A stretch of DNA of 64,000 bases from Novosphingobium sp. (GCA_024236175.1 JACKKY010000007.1:186001-250000), one strand, 5' to 3'. Shown: positions 50,833 to 59,740, numbered from the stretch's first letter. Numbers and translations: made by a program. Notes: a model not told the origin generated them from the sequence alone.

Positions 50833-51303
50833 ATGATGGCTGACGAATACCTCACGCTCACTCTCGACACCGGCAACGGCGGCGGTGACGTGAAGATCAA
50901 ATTGCGCCCGGACCTTGCGCCCGGACACGTGGCGCGGATCAAGGAACTGGCCGGCGAGGGCTTCTACGACGGCGTCAAGTTCCACCGGGTGATCGACGGT
51001 TTCATGGCGCAGGGCGGCTGCCCGCAAGGCACCGGCATGGGCGGATCGGAAAAGCCCGATCTGCAGGCCGAATTCAACGAGGAACCGCATGTGCGCGGTG
51101 TCTGCTCGATGGCGCGCGCCAGCAATCCGAACAGCGCCAACAGCCAGTTCTTCATCGTGTTCGACGACGCGACGTTCCTTGACCGGCAATACACCGTCTG
51201 GGGCCAGGTCGAGGAAGGCATGGAACATGTCGACGCGCTGCCCAAGGGTGAGCCGCCGGCAAGTCCCGGCAAGATCGTGAAGGCGGCGGTCAGCGAAGGC
51301 TGA
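50833..51303 (+). CDS. Peptidyl-prolyl cis-trans isomerase, cyclophilin type
   Basis: This 156-residue single cyclophilin domain protein has the catalytic segment VKFHRVIDGFMAQGG, the FNEEPHVRGVCSMARASNPNSANSQFFI block with the conserved Gln and Phe, and the FLDRQYTVWGQV end. No signal peptide is present, so it is the cytoplasmic (PpiB-like) form. The first two codons are both ATG; 50833 has the better spacing from AAGGAGA. Confidence 0.94.
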   Translation: MMADEYLTLTLDTGNGGGDVKIKLRPDLAPGHVARIKELAGEGFYDGVKFHRVIDGFMAQGGCPQGTGMGGSEKPDLQAEFNEEPHVRGVCSMARASNPNSANSQFFIVFDDATFLDRQYTVWGQVEEGMEHVDALPKGEPPASPGKIVKAAVSEG

Positions 51304-51309
51304 TCCCCG

Positions 51310-51326
51310 CGCCCGCGCAGCGGGCG
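51310..51326. terminator. GC-rich hairpin between convergent genes
   Basis: CGCCCGC (51310-51316) and GCGGGCG (51320-51326) form a 7-bp stem with a 3-base loop between the stops of the PPIase and DUF2059 genes. T runs are weak on both sides (AGATTTTCA on the minus strand precedes it), so termination is likely but not certain. Confidence 0.5.
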
Positions 51327-51333
51327 TGAAAAT

Positions 51334-52089
51334 CTACTCCACTTCGACCAGGCCGTAATCGCTGCTTGCGGGTTTTCCGAGTTGCTCCTCGGGAACGCCG
51401 AGCAGCTCGGCCAGTCGTGTCTTCTCGGCGGGAGAGAGGTCCTCGGGCTTGCGCGGTTCGGGCAGTCCGGCCATCGCCTGCTTCAGCTTCTGCGTTATCG
51501 CCGGCATCTGTTTCATCATCGCGGGCATCATCTCGGCCATCTTCTGCATGACTTCCGGATCGGTCATGATGACCATCGATTCCGCCGCATAGATCTTGCC
51601 GGTCGGCGTGGCGAAGAAGCTATTGAGTTCTTCCAGCTGGGCTGCCGTGAACCGGTTTGCGTAGGCACGCGCCAGCCCATTGCGGAACGATGGTTCGAAC
51701 TGGTCCATCAGTGTCGTCATTTCCTGCGACATGACCTGCATCGTCACGCGCATGCGATCGTCGTGGGCCGGATCCAGTATCGCCAGCATTTCCCTGAGCG
51801 TACCTTCGCCCATCTGTTCGATCTCTTCGGGCGATTTGCCGCCGATCGCCGCAAGATCGCGCAGCGGCAGTTCGCCGACGCTATCCATCATCGTGCCGAC
51901 GACCGAATCCATCGTCTTTTCCATGATCCGGGCATAGGTTCCGGAGGGGAAGATGTAGTCGATCGTCTCGCGGGCCGTTTCCAGCCGTGCGGAATCGGAT
52001 GAGCCCGCAGGGGCTTCCTGTGCGGCAAGGCCTGTCGGACATATCGTGAGGGCCAAAGCGCCCGTGGCTGCGAGCAGGAACTGCCTCAT
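51334..52089 (-). CDS. DUF2059 domain secreted protein
   Basis: This 251-residue protein starts with a Sec signal peptide (MRQFLLAATGALALTICPTGLAAQ). The helical body has a DUF2059-like segment, NRFTAAQLEELNSFFATPTGKIYAAESMVIM, and a methionine-rich MAEMMPAMMKQMPAITQKLKQAMAG stretch. The family is exported and of unknown function. ATG 52089 is chosen since upstream in-frame readings lack a signal. It converges on the PPIase gene. Confidence 0.82.
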   Translation of the reverse strand: MRQFLLAATGALALTICPTGLAAQEAPAGSSDSARLETARETIDYIFPSGTYARIMEKTMDSVVGTMMDSVGELPLRDLAAIGGKSPEEIEQMGEGTLREMLAILDPAHDDRMRVTMQVMSQEMTTLMDQFEPSFRNGLARAYANRFTAAQLEELNSFFATPTGKIYAAESMVIMTDPEVMQKMAEMMPAMMKQMPAITQKLKQAMAGLPEPRKPEDLSPAEKTRLAELLGVPEEQLGKPASSDYGLVEVE

Positions 52090-52215
52090 CGTTGAATCTC
52101 CCTTTGCGTCAAATGCAGGCCGATCGGTGCCTGATGACGATGACTTGCCGGAATTGAGCTGCCAGAAGTCTATTGCAAAACACTGAACGGGAGAATGCCA
52201 TGGCGCGGTTAGACT

Positions 52216-52259
52216 GATGCCAGCAGGGCTTGAGTGTCCCTGCCCATTTATGTGGCATC
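52216..52259. promoter_or_regulatory. Two-step inverted repeat upstream of the second molybdopterin oxidoreductase
   Basis: GATGCCA (52216-52222) pairs perfectly with TGGCATC (52253-52259), and inside it GCAGGG (52223-52228) pairs perfectly with CCCTGC (52238-52243), leaving a 9-base loop and a 9-base bulge on one side. It is in the divergent 262-bp gap, about 92 bases before the GTG at 52352. It could be an operator pair or a structured 5'-UTR. Confidence 0.5.
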
Positions 52260-52351
52260 TGCGTCGGCTTGGACTACACTGACAAGAAAACGGATGCCGA
52301 TCCGATGCTGTTTCGCGAAGTCGGAGATCAATAAGAACGGGAGAGCTTGTC

Positions 52352-54376
52352 GTGGGTGTCGTCGAACAGAAGTCGTTTTGCCGGGTCTGCGGGTCCGCCT
52401 GCGGGATCATCGTTGAAACCGATGGAGAGCAGGTAGTCAGGGTGCGTGCCGATGAAGAGCATGCGATCACTGCCGGCTATACTTGCCCGAAGGGCCGCAA
52501 CCTGCCGCAGGATCACCACCGGGAAGATCGCCTCGAAGTGCCGATGATCCGCGAAGACGGAGTCTTGCGGCCCACCAGCTGGGACCATGTTCTCGACGAC
52601 CTCGGCGCGAAGCTGAAGCGGATCATCGACGAATCGGGCCCGTCCGGAGTGGGACTGTTCACCGGCGGCGGGGGATACCTGGACGCCAGCGGCCATCTCA
52701 GCTGGCAGGCGTTCAAGAACGGCATCGCGACGCCGTCGGTCTACAGCGACCTGACGATCGACAGCGTCGCCAAGCTTGTGGTTTCGGAACTGGTTACCGG
52801 ATTTCCGGGCCTCATGAGCCGTGCGGATATCGAGCGTTGCAAGCTGGTCATCTTCATGGGCACCAACCCGGTCATATCGCATGGCCATACCTGGACGCTG
52901 AGCAGCCCCACCGCCAGCCTGCGCGCGATGCGCCAGCGCGGCACCGAAGTCTGGGTGATCGATCCGCGCAAGACGGAAACGGCGCAGCGGGCCGACCGCT
53001 ACCTCGCCTCCCGGCCGAGCACGGACTACGCCATTCTCGGCTACCTGATCCGCGAACTGTTGATCGAAGGTGCCGACCGGGCCTTTATCGAGCAGCATGC
53101 GCAGGGAGCCGAAAAGCTCCAGGCCGCGGTGGAGCGCTTCACGCTTTCGCATGCAAGCGCGCTGAGCGGCGTTGCCGAAGCGGACCTGCGCGACCTGCTC
53201 GCGTCCGTGCGCAAGGCCGGCGGGAGTGTCGCGGTCGATACCGGGACCGGCATCACGATGTCCCGGCCGGGCAATGTTACGCAGTGGCTCAGCTGGTGCC
53301 TGATGATCATCACCGGCTCGATGGACCGCGAGGGCGGATCCTGGTTCAGCCCGGGCAATATCGTCGGGATGGACAAGATGGACGTGCCGCCCGCTCCCGA
53401 AACCGGCTGGGGCCTGCCCGGTCCGCAAAGCCGGCCGGAGATGAAGGCTGTCGGCGGCGAGTTTCCCTGCGCTGCCATGCCCGACGAGATCGCGGCGGGG
53501 AATTTGCGCGCAATGGTCGTGTTCGGCGGCAATATCGAGGTGTGCTTGCCGCAGACCACCCGCAGCTACGAGGCCCTCAAGAAGCTTGAGGTGATGGCGA
53601 CTTTCGATGTCCGTCCGACGCGCACGACCGACGCGTCCACGCATATCCTGCCGACCAAGGACCAGTTGGAACGGGCGGACATGACCTATGTCACCGATAT
53701 GTATTTCCCGGTGATCTCGACCCAGTACACGCCGGCGATGGTCGAGCCCGTCGGCGACCGCAAGGCCTACTGGTGGGTTCTCGGGCAGCTCGGCAAGCGC
53801 ATGGGGGTCGACTTCTTTCCCGGACTCGACGTCGATACCGCCACCGACGACACGGTGATGGCCTACATCACCCGGGACTCGGAGCTGGATTTCGAGCAGC
53901 TGCGCTCGGCGCGGCACGTCAGCCGTCCGCCGGTGTTCGGCTGGGTGCAGCGCTATGTCGATGAGAAGATCGGCGGCTGGCGGTTGGCGCCTTCACCCTT
54001 GCTTGAACAGCTGGAGGGGCTTGGCGCTCTCGAGGGAGCGGAACCCGCGGCCTTCACGCTCATCCCGCGGCGCCAGCGCTACCATGAGAATTCCAAGATG
54101 CTCGACCTTCGCGACAAGCCCTACGTCTATCTCAACGAAGCGGATGCGCAGACGGTCGGCGTGGCCGAAGGCGCCAAGGTCCGCGTCAGCAACGCGAACG
54201 GCAGCGTCGAGCGGTTCGTGAAGATCGACGACACGCTGCGCCGCGGGGCCATCAACGTCCCGCACGGCTGGTCTGACGAGATAAACGTCAATCGCCTGAC
54301 CGGGACGCAGGACGTGGATTCGATTTCCGGGATGGTGCGCTATTCCGGCCTGCCGGTTTCACTCGAGGCAGTCTAG
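52352..54376 (+). CDS. Molybdopterin-dependent oxidoreductase (second copy), substrate unknown
   Basis: This 674-residue member of the DMSO-reductase superfamily has a [4Fe-4S] site with cysteines 10, 13, 17 and 45 (CRVCGSAC, TCPKG). The molybdopterin domains follow (FMGTNPVISHGHTWTL, VWVIDPRKTETAQRADRYL, and the C-terminal barrel beginning near FTLIPRRQRYHENSKM). At the usual metal-ligand position I read YSDLTIDSVAKLV, so Asp137 is the candidate ligand. GTG 52352 follows GGGAGAG. No signal or partner subunit is present. It differs strongly in sequence from the enzyme at 17277. An SDR gene follows after 55 bases on the same strand. Confidence 0.87.
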   Translation: MGVVEQKSFCRVCGSACGIIVETDGEQVVRVRADEEHAITAGYTCPKGRNLPQDHHREDRLEVPMIREDGVLRPTSWDHVLDDLGAKLKRIIDESGPSGVGLFTGGGGYLDASGHLSWQAFKNGIATPSVYSDLTIDSVAKLVVSELVTGFPGLMSRADIERCKLVIFMGTNPVISHGHTWTLSSPTASLRAMRQRGTEVWVIDPRKTETAQRADRYLASRPSTDYAILGYLIRELLIEGADRAFIEQHAQGAEKLQAAVERFTLSHASALSGVAEADLRDLLASVRKAGGSVAVDTGTGITMSRPGNVTQWLSWCLMIITGSMDREGGSWFSPGNIVGMDKMDVPPAPETGWGLPGPQSRPEMKAVGGEFPCAAMPDEIAAGNLRAMVVFGGNIEVCLPQTTRSYEALKKLEVMATFDVRPTRTTDASTHILPTKDQLERADMTYVTDMYFPVISTQYTPAMVEPVGDRKAYWWVLGQLGKRMGVDFFPGLDVDTATDDTVMAYITRDSELDFEQLRSARHVSRPPVFGWVQRYVDEKIGGWRLAPSPLLEQLEGLGALEGAEPAAFTLIPRRQRYHENSKMLDLRDKPYVYLNEADAQTVGVAEGAKVRVSNANGSVERFVKIDDTLRRGAINVPHGWSDEINVNRLTGTQDVDSISGMVRYSGLPVSLEAV

Positions 54377-54431
54377 GCGAACCTGGGCAGCCTTGGGGCC
54401 GCCTGCGGATCGTCCGGACGAGGGGTAAGCG

Positions 54432-55241
54432 ATGGATCTTCAACTTGCGGGAAAGCGCGCCCTCGTGACGGGAGCGAGCTCGGGTATCGGCGTCGAAATC
54501 GCCAGGCACATGGCCAGGGAGGGCGCCGCGGTCGTCGTCCATGGTCGCGACCGGGAGCGCGCCGCGCGGACCGCCGGCGAGATCGAGGATGCCGGCGGAC
54601 GCGCGATTGTCGCGATCGGCGACCTTTCCACCGATGAGGGAGCCGATGCCGTCGTCGCGGTCGCGGAAGAGGAACTGGGCGGCGTGGACATCCTCGTCAA
54701 CAACGTCGGAGGCGGCGGCTCGGCAGAAGTGCGCGGTTGGCAGGACATTCCCGTTCCCGACTACCTCGACACCTACAACGTCAACGTGCTGTCCGGGCTG
54801 AGGCTCGTTCAACGCCTGGTTCCGGCGATGGTCGATCGCGGATGGGGGCGGGTCGTCAATATCTCCTCGACTGTCGCACACCAGCCCATGGGCATGATGC
54901 ATGACTATGCAGCGGCCAAGCTTGCGCTCGAGAACCTGTCGCTGAACCTCTCGCGCAATCTGGCGCCCAAGGGGGTGACGGTGAACACGGTATTGTCCGG
55001 CCTCGTCATGACACCGGCGGCGCGGGCCTATGTCGAGGCGCTGCGCGACGAGCATCAGTGGCCGCACGAGGAGGAGGCCATGCAGCAGCGCTATATCGAG
55101 GAATTCAACCCGCAGCTGGTGCCGCGCCTGGGAAGGCCGGAGGAGATCGCCGTTGCCGTGGTCTTCCTGGCCAGCCCCCTGTCTGATTACACGACCGGCG
55201 CCGTATTGCGCGTGGACGGCGGACAGATCAGGGCGCTGTGA
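54432..55241 (+). CDS. Short-chain dehydrogenase/reductase (SDR)
   Basis: This 269-residue classical SDR has the cofactor loop GASSGIG (14-20), LVNNVGGGG, and the catalytic Ser145/146, Tyr159 and Lys163 (YAAAK). The C-terminus LVPRLGRPEEIAVAVVFLASPLSDYTTGAVLRVDGG is typical. HGRD after strand 2 has Arg, which suggests NADP(H). The substrate is unknown; the gene follows the Mo oxidoreductase closely and probably shares its transcript, so an alcohol/ketone step in the same pathway is likely. Confidence 0.9.
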   Translation: MDLQLAGKRALVTGASSGIGVEIARHMAREGAAVVVHGRDRERAARTAGEIEDAGGRAIVAIGDLSTDEGADAVVAVAEEELGGVDILVNNVGGGGSAEVRGWQDIPVPDYLDTYNVNVLSGLRLVQRLVPAMVDRGWGRVVNISSTVAHQPMGMMHDYAAAKLALENLSLNLSRNLAPKGVTVNTVLSGLVMTPAARAYVEALRDEHQWPHEEEAMQQRYIEEFNPQLVPRLGRPEEIAVAVVFLASPLSDYTTGAVLRVDGGQIRAL

Positions 55242-55268
55242 GAGCGTCCACGCCGGTGGGCGCGGCGC

Positions 55269-56711
55269 CTAGAGCGAATTGAGGAACCCGAGCGCTTCTT
55301 CCTGGGCCTGAGGCGTTGCGGCGCAGGTCAACTTGTCGTCGTCGCCCGTCACCTCGCTGAAACGCTGGATCTTCTTGCCGATGTGCAGCGTCGTGCGTCC
55401 GCACTGGCACGGCGTGAAGTCCACCGTGATGCGGTCGCCGCTGACGATGCCGCCCCACGCGCCGTCCTGAGACGGATCGAAGAAGGACGCCCGGCCGGTC
55501 TGTTCGCCTTGGCGGGGCATCGGCTTGCCGGTGTCCGGGTCAAGCAGCAGAACCAGTACCCACGGCGGCACGTGGAAACGGCCGTGCTCGCAGGAATTCG
55601 TGTAGAAGTTCTGCTCGGTCATGCCGTAGGAATCGCGAAGCCGCTCGACGCCGAAGAATTCGCAGATGACGTCCTCGGCATCGTCGGGAAGCTTGATGCC
55701 CTTGCCGCCGCCGCCGCCGACCACCACCGAACCCGGCGCGAACTCGGCATGGGCGCCGGCTTCGAGCCCGCCCTTGGCGATTTCGTAGAACATGCCGGTA
55801 ATCCCCAGCGCGAGGACCCGCTCTCCGGCGAGCTGCGGGATCATCTCGCGGATGAAAGAGGCTTGCAGGCCCGGCATCTCCGCCTGCAGCTTCTCCCATT
55901 CGCCCTTGCGGGCCAGCAGGTTTTCCGGAACGTCGATCCGGCCCGTATCGCCCTTGGACTGGGCGGCGCGGATGCGGGCCGCCAGATACATGAGGTCCGC
56001 GCTCGCCTTGTAGGGCAGGGCGGTGTGCAACAGTTCCCTGTCTCCCTTGCAGAAGACGTCGAGGAAGTAGGCGGGCAGCCGCGAAACCGTGCTGTGGCCG
56101 TCCGAATAGAAGGGGGTGAGCACGTGATAGGCTTCGTCGAGACTGGCGGGAACCGATTCCTCGCCGAAAGCCTGGGTCAGCTGGATCCTGAGCAGCGTAA
56201 CCGAATTGAGATAGTCCTTCCGCGACTTGGGGAAGAAGGACATCGTGCCGCTGGTCCCCGAGGATGTCGCGACATCGAGGGGTGTGCTTTCGCGCAGGCG
56301 CACGAGCCATTCGTCGATGGAACCGCATCCCGATGCATCGAAGCCGGAAAGGTCGTAGGGCGTCAGCCGGTCCATCCATTTGGTGAGCTGGTCGAAGCGC
56401 TGCTTCGCCAGCAGCGAGGGCGGATAGGACTTGTAGACGTCGTGGGTGAACAGCAGCGCCGCCGCTTCGTCGAGCGTGGCCACCTGGTCGATGCCCTGGG
56501 TGTCCGCGAGCTTGGCCAGTGTCTTGACCTGCTGGCGGCGCTGCTCGAGCCGCAGGTTGAAAGCGGCGAGCTGCACCGCCTCGGCTTCTTCGCGGGGGAC
56601 GGAATGGATTCGCGTGTTGGACATCGAAAGAGCGGCGAGCGGGTCGTCCATCCAGGCGAGGGCCTTGCGCTCGACTTCCGTGTCCCGTGCGACAGGCGCG
56701 ATCTCGTTCAT
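55269..56711 (-). CDS. LuxE-like acyl-protein synthetase / ANL-superfamily adenylating enzyme
   Basis: This 480-residue protein has an ATP-loop-like VATSSGTSGTMSFFPKS (TSSGTSG at 149-155), which resembles LuxE more than the TSGTTGxPK of classical acyl-CoA synthetases. Further on come RLRDSYGMTEQNFYTNSCE (the YG.TE motif) and VDFTPCQCGRTTLHIGKKIQR, a LuxE/phenylacetate-CoA-ligase-type ending. It is longer than LuxE (about 370). It should activate a carboxylic acid as an acyl-adenylate and pass it to a thiol. It is in the same direction as, and just downstream of, a luciferase-like oxidoreductase gene. The substrate is unknown. Confidence 0.78.
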   Translation of the reverse strand: MNEIAPVARDTEVERKALAWMDDPLAALSMSNTRIHSVPREEAEAVQLAAFNLRLEQRRQQVKTLAKLADTQGIDQVATLDEAAALLFTHDVYKSYPPSLLAKQRFDQLTKWMDRLTPYDLSGFDASGCGSIDEWLVRLRESTPLDVATSSGTSGTMSFFPKSRKDYLNSVTLLRIQLTQAFGEESVPASLDEAYHVLTPFYSDGHSTVSRLPAYFLDVFCKGDRELLHTALPYKASADLMYLAARIRAAQSKGDTGRIDVPENLLARKGEWEKLQAEMPGLQASFIREMIPQLAGERVLALGITGMFYEIAKGGLEAGAHAEFAPGSVVVGGGGGKGIKLPDDAEDVICEFFGVERLRDSYGMTEQNFYTNSCEHGRFHVPPWVLVLLLDPDTGKPMPRQGEQTGRASFFDPSQDGAWGGIVSGDRITVDFTPCQCGRTTLHIGKKIQRFSEVTGDDDKLTCAATPQAQEEALGFLNSL

Positions 56712-56788
56712 TCCGGCGCTCCTTGCTTCTCCCGTGTGCCCGGGATCTTGCCGGGCCGCTAAGGCTGCTTATCCTGCCAGCCTAACGC

Positions 56789-56820
56789 TGCCTCGCGCAA
56801 TTCCCATGCCCTGCGAGGCA
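56789..56820. repeat. Inverted repeat between LLM and LuxE-like genes
   Basis: TGCCTCGC (56789-56796) and GCGAGGCA (56813-56820) form a perfect 8-bp stem with a 16-base loop in the 149-bp gap. There is no T run. It may attenuate read-through from the LLM gene into the LuxE-like gene or bind a regulator. Confidence 0.45.
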
Positions 56821-56860
56821 ACCCGGCCCGCATCGTGGCTGCACAGGACGAGGCCAGCAT

Positions 56861-57784
56861 CTACCGCTTGTTGTACGCCGCGATCACTTCCTCGCCGAAC
56901 CAGCGAACGATGTCGAGGTAGCTTTCCAGGGTGCGGGCCGGCACCGAAGTCCAGATCCAGTTGACCCCGTGGCCGGCGAGTTCGTCCACTTCCTCAAGGA
57001 ATCGGCGGGCATTTGCGGAGCTGGCTTCCTGGGGGCGGAACGGAGGCGCGACCGAAAGGTCGAACGGGCCGGTCTTGCCCATTTCGCCTCGCAGGTCGTG
57101 CAGCCTGGCAAGCTTCTCCCCGAAGTGGTCCATGTCGACGACGGCGGATCGGCGGACCACCGGGTCGTTGGTCGGCACGGTGAAATAGGGCACCCAGCCG
57201 TCGCCCCAGCGGGCGGCACGCTCGAGTGCCTTGTCGCTGCCGCCGCCGACCCAGATCGGCGGGGGAGAGCCGGGAATGGGTCGCGGCTCGTTCCCGACAG
57301 CATTGAAATGCCTCCCGCGTTTCTCCACCGAACCTCCGGCCCAGGCGAGGCGGATCACTTCGAGCGCCTCGTCGGTCAGTGCCCCGCGTTCCCGGTGGGA
57401 TACGCCCAGCGCGTCGAATTCCTCCTGCATGTAGCCGATGCCGACGCCCAGCAGCAGCCGGTTGTCGGACATGATCTGCAGGGTCGCAGCCGCTTTCGCG
57501 GTCAGGAAAGGGTTGCGGTAGGGCAGGACCAGGACATTGGTGAACAGCTTGAGCCTGCTCGTGCTTCCCGCGACGAAAGCGAGCGCGGTGAGTGGATCGA
57601 CGCAGTCATGGGCTGCGGGGTCGTTATGCAGCCACTCGGCGGAAGGCGCGGGATGTTCCGACGTCAGGCAGGCCGAAAACCCGGCATCCTCCAGCGCGCG
57701 GGCCATTGTCGCCACCAGTTCGCCCTTGGGCATGTCGACTTCCTGGACGAGCTTCGCCAGCGGTATGTTCAACGCGAATTGCAA
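56861..57784 (-). CDS. Luciferase-like (LLM) flavin/F420-dependent oxidoreductase
   Basis: This 307-residue TIM-barrel protein is of the bacterial-luciferase superfamily, closest in pattern to the TIGR03619 group annotated as F420-dependent. Seen are the N-terminal FALNIPLAKLVQEVD, the DPLTALAFVAGSTSRLKLFTNVLVLPYRNPFLTAK strand-helix and RLLLGVGIGYMQEEFDALGV, plus GSPPPIWVGGGSDKALERAARWGDGWV. It starts at TTG 57784 after GGGAGAAC. F420 is not known from this window and FMN is an alternative cofactor. The likely regulator (LysR) gene lies 101 bases upstream. Confidence 0.85.
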   Translation of the reverse strand: MQFALNIPLAKLVQEVDMPKGELVATMARALEDAGFSACLTSEHPAPSAEWLHNDPAAHDCVDPLTALAFVAGSTSRLKLFTNVLVLPYRNPFLTAKAAATLQIMSDNRLLLGVGIGYMQEEFDALGVSHRERGALTDEALEVIRLAWAGGSVEKRGRHFNAVGNEPRPIPGSPPPIWVGGGSDKALERAARWGDGWVPYFTVPTNDPVVRRSAVVDMDHFGEKLARLHDLRGEMGKTGPFDLSVAPPFRPQEASSANARRFLEEVDELAGHGVNWIWTSVPARTLESYLDIVRWFGEEVIAAYNKR

Positions 57785-57885
57785 CTGCCTGTTCTCCCGT
57801 GAGGCCGCTTGTCACGGCCGTATTCAGGCTGACCTTGGCAGGTGTGCGAGCTCCCGGCAATGCCGCGAAAGCGAGGGCAGCCGGC

Positions 57886-58770
57886 CTAGAGTCCGGCCTG
57901 CATCATCCACTCGTAGAACAGCCGGACGGGGCGCGATTCAAGATCGCGCGGGCGGCAGATGAACCAGTAGCTGTAGGGGCTTTCCACATCGATATCGAAA
58001 ATCCTGGCGAGCCGCTCGTCATGCGCGCGACGGAAATGGTCGTCGTGCATGATTGCGATGCCAAGGCCCTGGGCGGCAGCCTCGAGGATCAGCTGTCCGG
58101 AATCGAAATGGTCGATAGCAGCCGGTTCCAGTCCGTCCACGCCCATCGCTTCCTTCCACGCGTCGAAACTTTCAGGCAGGATATCGTGAATGAGGAAGGT
58201 CTGCTTGGACAGCTTCTCGACATCGGGTTCCGGACCGACTTCCTCCGCCAGCTCTTTCGAGGCGATGGCGTAGACGCGGTTGTGATCGAGCCGGACCGAA
58301 TAGAAGCTCGGATCGGGTTCCTTGGAAAGGACGATCGCCGCGTCCAGCGTATCTCCGACGCGCGCCTCGGGATGCTGGCTGGTGTCGATGTCGATATGCA
58401 GCCGCGGATGGAGCTTGCGCAGGTCCGGCAGCCGCGGGAACAGGCGTTGTCCGCCGAACAGTGGCGGCACGCCGAGGTGCAGTCGCAGCACCTGCCCGCT
58501 GTCGAGCTGCGAGGACACGGCAAGAGCCAGTTCGTCCAGCTTTGGGGCGACTGCATTGAAGAACGCCTGGCCTTCGTCGGTGAGCTTCATCGCCTGGTGC
58601 TGGCGCGTGAACAGCCGCCGCCCGGTGAAGTCCTCCAGCGCGGTGATGCGGCGCGACAGGGCCGACGCCGAAAGCCCGAGCTCGTTGGCTGCGGCCTTGG
58701 CGGATCCAAGGCGCACAACGCGCACGAATGCTTCTAGGGCGCGCAATGGGGGGAGGCGTCTTACCGGCAA
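57886..58770 (-). CDS. LysR-family transcriptional regulator (GcvA-like)
   Basis: This 294-residue protein has an N-terminal winged helix (LPPLRALEAFVRVVRLGSAKAAANELGLSASALSRRITALEDFTGRRLFTRQ) and a periplasmic-binding-protein-like effector domain. The pattern is that of GcvA-type regulators. The start is uncertain: TTG 58770 gives the standard LysR beginning, while an upstream ATG at 58872 would overlap the corC end by 62 bases. It is co-directional with the LLM and LuxE-like genes and may control them. The effector is unknown. Confidence 0.87.
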   Translation of the reverse strand: MPVRRLPPLRALEAFVRVVRLGSAKAAANELGLSASALSRRITALEDFTGRRLFTRQHQAMKLTDEGQAFFNAVAPKLDELALAVSSQLDSGQVLRLHLGVPPLFGGQRLFPRLPDLRKLHPRLHIDIDTSQHPEARVGDTLDAAIVLSKEPDPSFYSVRLDHNRVYAIASKELAEEVGPEPDVEKLSKQTFLIHDILPESFDAWKEAMGVDGLEPAAIDHFDSGQLILEAAAQGLGIAIMHDDHFRRAHDERLARIFDIDVESPYSYWFICRPRDLESRPVRLFYEWMMQAGL

Positions 58771-58810
58771 GCTTTGTCTTCTGGAGCTGTTTTCTTGTTC
58801 TCGGCTTGTC

Positions 58811-59740
58811 TTAGGACTCGTCTTCGTCGTCGTCCGATTCGCTGGGGGGATGCAGCCGCAGCTGCGTAACATGGCGTTCGTTACCCGCTGTTACCTCGAT
58901 CCGCCACCCGCTTTCGTGTTCCAGCATGGTCCCGACCGGCGGAACCTGCCCTGCCAGCACGAACGCCAGACCGCCCAGCGTGTCCACCGCTTCTTCCACT
59001 TCCGCCAGTTTCGGGTCGATTCTCTCGGCGATGTCTTCCAGCTCGACACGGGCGTCGGCGTCCCACATGCCGCTCTCAAGCGGCACGAGAAGATCCTCAG
59101 GAGCATCGTCGTGCTCATCCTCGATCTCGCCGACGATTTCCTCGACCAGGTCCTCGATGGTGATGATGCCGTCCGTCCCCGAGTATTCGTCGACGACGAC
59201 CGCCAGGTGGGTGCGTTTCGCGCGCATGTCGGCCAGGACGTCGAGCGCGCCGCGTGCCTGCGGCACGAAAAGCGGCTGGCGCATCAGCGATTTCCAGTCT
59301 TCCGGCGGTTGGTGGCCGCGGGCAAGGAACGGGAACACGTCCTTGATGAGGACCATGCCGACGACATCGTCCAGCGTCTCGTCGAAGACGGGCAGGCGGC
59401 TGTGGCCATGCTCGGCGAACGCCTCGATCACTTCGTCCCAGCTCGCGGTGGCGGGGACGGCGATGATCTCGCCGCGCGGGATCGCGACATCGTCGGCGTC
59501 ATGCTCGCTGAAATGCAGGAGATTCCTGAGCATCTGCAGCTCGATCGGCGACAAGTCACCGTTGTGCTGCCCGACTTCGCCGCTCTCTTCGGAGTGTTCG
59601 TCGATCACCTCTTCGAGCTGCGCGCGAAGCGACTGGTCGCCGTCACCGCGATCGAAAAAGCGCCTGATCAATCGCCATAGCGTACGGCTACTGTCCGAAT
59701 CTCCGGTGCCGGACTCGCTCTGGCGGCCATTCTCGGCCAT
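58811..59740 (-). CDS. corC: CBS-domain hemolysin/CorC-type protein
   Basis: This 309-residue protein has no membrane helices. It has a CBS pair (about residues 75-190, with VAIPRGEIIAVPATASWDEVIEAFAEHGHSRLPVFDE and MRAKRTHLAVVVDEYSGTDGIITIEDLVEEIVGEIEDEHDD) and a C-terminal CorC_HlyC domain ending TQLRLHPP. Such proteins regulate Mg/Co efflux or act in membrane traffic, and the gene usually follows ybeY, as here. Extra N- and C-terminal parts are charged and acidic. It is part of the miaB-phoH-ybeY-corC string. Confidence 0.92.
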   Translation of the reverse strand: MAENGRQSESGTGDSDSSRTLWRLIRRFFDRGDGDQSLRAQLEEVIDEHSEESGEVGQHNGDLSPIELQMLRNLLHFSEHDADDVAIPRGEIIAVPATASWDEVIEAFAEHGHSRLPVFDETLDDVVGMVLIKDVFPFLARGHQPPEDWKSLMRQPLFVPQARGALDVLADMRAKRTHLAVVVDEYSGTDGIITIEDLVEEIVGEIEDEHDDAPEDLLVPLESGMWDADARVELEDIAERIDPKLAEVEEAVDTLGGLAFVLAGQVPPVGTMLEHESGWRIEVTAGNERHVTQLRLHPPSESDDDEDES

